Below, one piece after another: positions 63,374-64,000 of a stretch of DNA of 64,000 bases. This DNA is from JAGTRP01 sp035255045 (GTDB taxonomy: Bacteria > Pseudomonadota > Gammaproteobacteria > Burkholderiales > Rhodocyclaceae): the NCBI GenBank assembly GCA_035255045.1, contig DATFAA010000007.1, positions 1-64,000 on the forward strand, given 5' to 3'. The notes under the pieces are model-generated. The model ran no database searches. It was not told where the DNA came from and saw nothing but the letters and a program-made list of their open reading frames with translations. Every line of letters begins with the position of its first letter. Position 1 is the stretch's first letter. The position numbers were made by a program, and so were the translations under genes.

Positions 63374-64000
63374 AGGGCCCGCAGGGAAACGTCGCCGGAC
63401 AGGAAGCGCCTGACGCCGGCCGAGGTCTCCACCAGTAGGATGCCGTCGGCGTCCGCCCCCAGGCAGATGCCTTCGCCTTCGGTGGCGCCGTCCTCCAGAA
63501 CCCGCACCATCCGGCCCTGCCAGGCATGGCGGCGCTGCCATTCGCCCTGCAGGGCGGCGAAACCGCCGGCCTCGAAGCGGTCGAGGACAGCGGCCAGGGC
63601 CAGCAGCAGGCCGGCCAGGAGCCGGTGGCGGTCCGGCAGCGCGGCAAGGTCGTCGGCCAGCCCCGCCGCCGGCAGGGGCAGGTCGCCCCCCGGCGCCTGG
63701 AGGTTGAGGCCGATGCCGATGATGGCCTGGGTTCCGCGCCGATCAGAGGCGAGCTCCACCAGGATGCCGGCCAGCTTGGCGAAGCCGCCGGCCGTCTCGA
63801 GGAGCACGTCGTTGGGCCATTTGAGCCGCACGTGGGCGGCCCCCAGCTGTTCCAGGGCTTCGGCCACCGCCACCCCCACCGCCAGGGACAGGCCAGCCAG
63901 CCGGGTGGCCGGGCCGGAGAAGCGCCAGAGCAGGGAAAAGGTCAGGCTGCCCTCGGCCGAGGAGAGCCAGGTGCGGCCCCGGCGGCCGCGGCCGGCGCTC
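63370..64000 (-). CDS. birA: Biotin-[acetyl-CoA-carboxylase] ligase, partial
   Basis: The frame is open through the right edge of the window, so the N-terminus is missing. The visible part has SAGRGRRGRTWLSS (biotin-binding GRGRxGR loop), SLTFSLLWRF, KWPNDVLLE and GIGLNL, as in BirA. The C-terminal SH3-like domain is present (GRMVRVLEDGATEGEG). An internal GTG at 63879 is not the real start. Whether a regulatory HTH domain is present cannot be seen. Confidence 0.93.
   Translation of the reverse strand, partial: SAGRGRRGRTWLSSAEGSLTFSLLWRFSGPATRLAGLSLAVGVAVAEALEQLGAAHVRLKWPNDVLLETAGGFAKLAGILVELASDRRGTQAIIGIGLNLQAPGGDLPLPAAGLADDLAALPDRHRLLAGLLLALAAVLDRFEAGGFAALQGEWQRRHAWQGRMVRVLEDGATEGEGICLGADADGILLVETSAGVRRFLSGDVSLRAL

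Noticed and set aside
63370..63879. Complete short BirA starting at GTG 63879
   Set aside because: The biotin-binding GRGRxGR loop lies upstream in the same frame, so the gene runs off the window end.
1..64000. CRISPR array
   Set aside because: No run of regularly spaced direct repeats longer than two units was seen on reading the window; only the two-unit repeat at 30061 was found.

Overview
The window is GC-rich, densely packed chromosomal DNA of a Gram-negative betaproteobacterium. A Rhodocyclales-type organism (Azospira/Azonexus/Thauera relatives) is the best guess. The basis is gene order: ftsY-ftsE-ftsX, paired M16 peptidases-rsmD-coaD-ferredoxin, TPR-lolB-ispE-tRNA-Gln-prs-rplY-pth-ychF, and coaE-zapD-yacG-Nudix/ThiE-like. 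The genus is an inference; no rRNA is present.

Layout. 0.2-4.2 kb: a surface-glycan operon (radical SAM/SPASM protein, two glycosyltransferases, UDP-glucuronate decarboxylase). 4.2-18.3 kb: a stress/energy block with a BON protein, phosphoribosyltransferase, alpha/beta hydrolase, membrane protein, DUF4142 lipoprotein, a stand-alone sigma-54 gene (rpoN), MscS channel, ferritin-like protein, phasin with a Q/G-rich disordered tail, ChaB-like protein, SDR and a cyanide-insensitive-type cytochrome bd oxidase. Most promoter regions in this block carry a GG-N10-GC element of the -24/-12 type, including one in front of rpoN itself, so the block looks like a local sigma-54 regulon. 18.7-30.0 kb: a visibly AT-richer island with no recognisable integrase. 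30.1-64 kb: core genes, including an ammonium transporter with a sigma-54 promoter and NtrC-type sites, cell division, CoA, translation, lipoprotein and isoprenoid genes, a dynamin-like GTPase, and a DUF350/SPFH/DUF4178/aminopropyltransferase-like membrane cluster. The biotin-protein ligase gene runs off the right edge.

The island is the most unusual part. On the plus strand it has a ThsB-like (DUF1863) TIR gene overlapping an Nmad2 gene (nucleotide-modification-associated domain 2), then a patatin-like phospholipase whose catalytic domain is split by a multi-pass membrane domain. On the minus strand it has a TIR-SLOG-like protein and an apparent operon: truncated Nmad2, a thymidylate-kinase domain fused to a 5-hmdU-DNA-kinase-type helical domain, a thymidylate-synthase homologue, and a membrane-anchored dCTP-deaminase-fold protein that seems to lack the catalytic residues. 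In phages the kinase and synthase families build hypermodified thymines in DNA. Here they sit on a bacterial chromosome beside NAD-nucleotide signalling (TIR/SLOG) and a membrane-attacking lipase. I infer an anti-phage or nucleotide-surveillance system, alternatively a chromosomal thymine-hypermodification cassette with associated toxins. Broken TIR and Nmad2 fragments show that the island has been rearranged.
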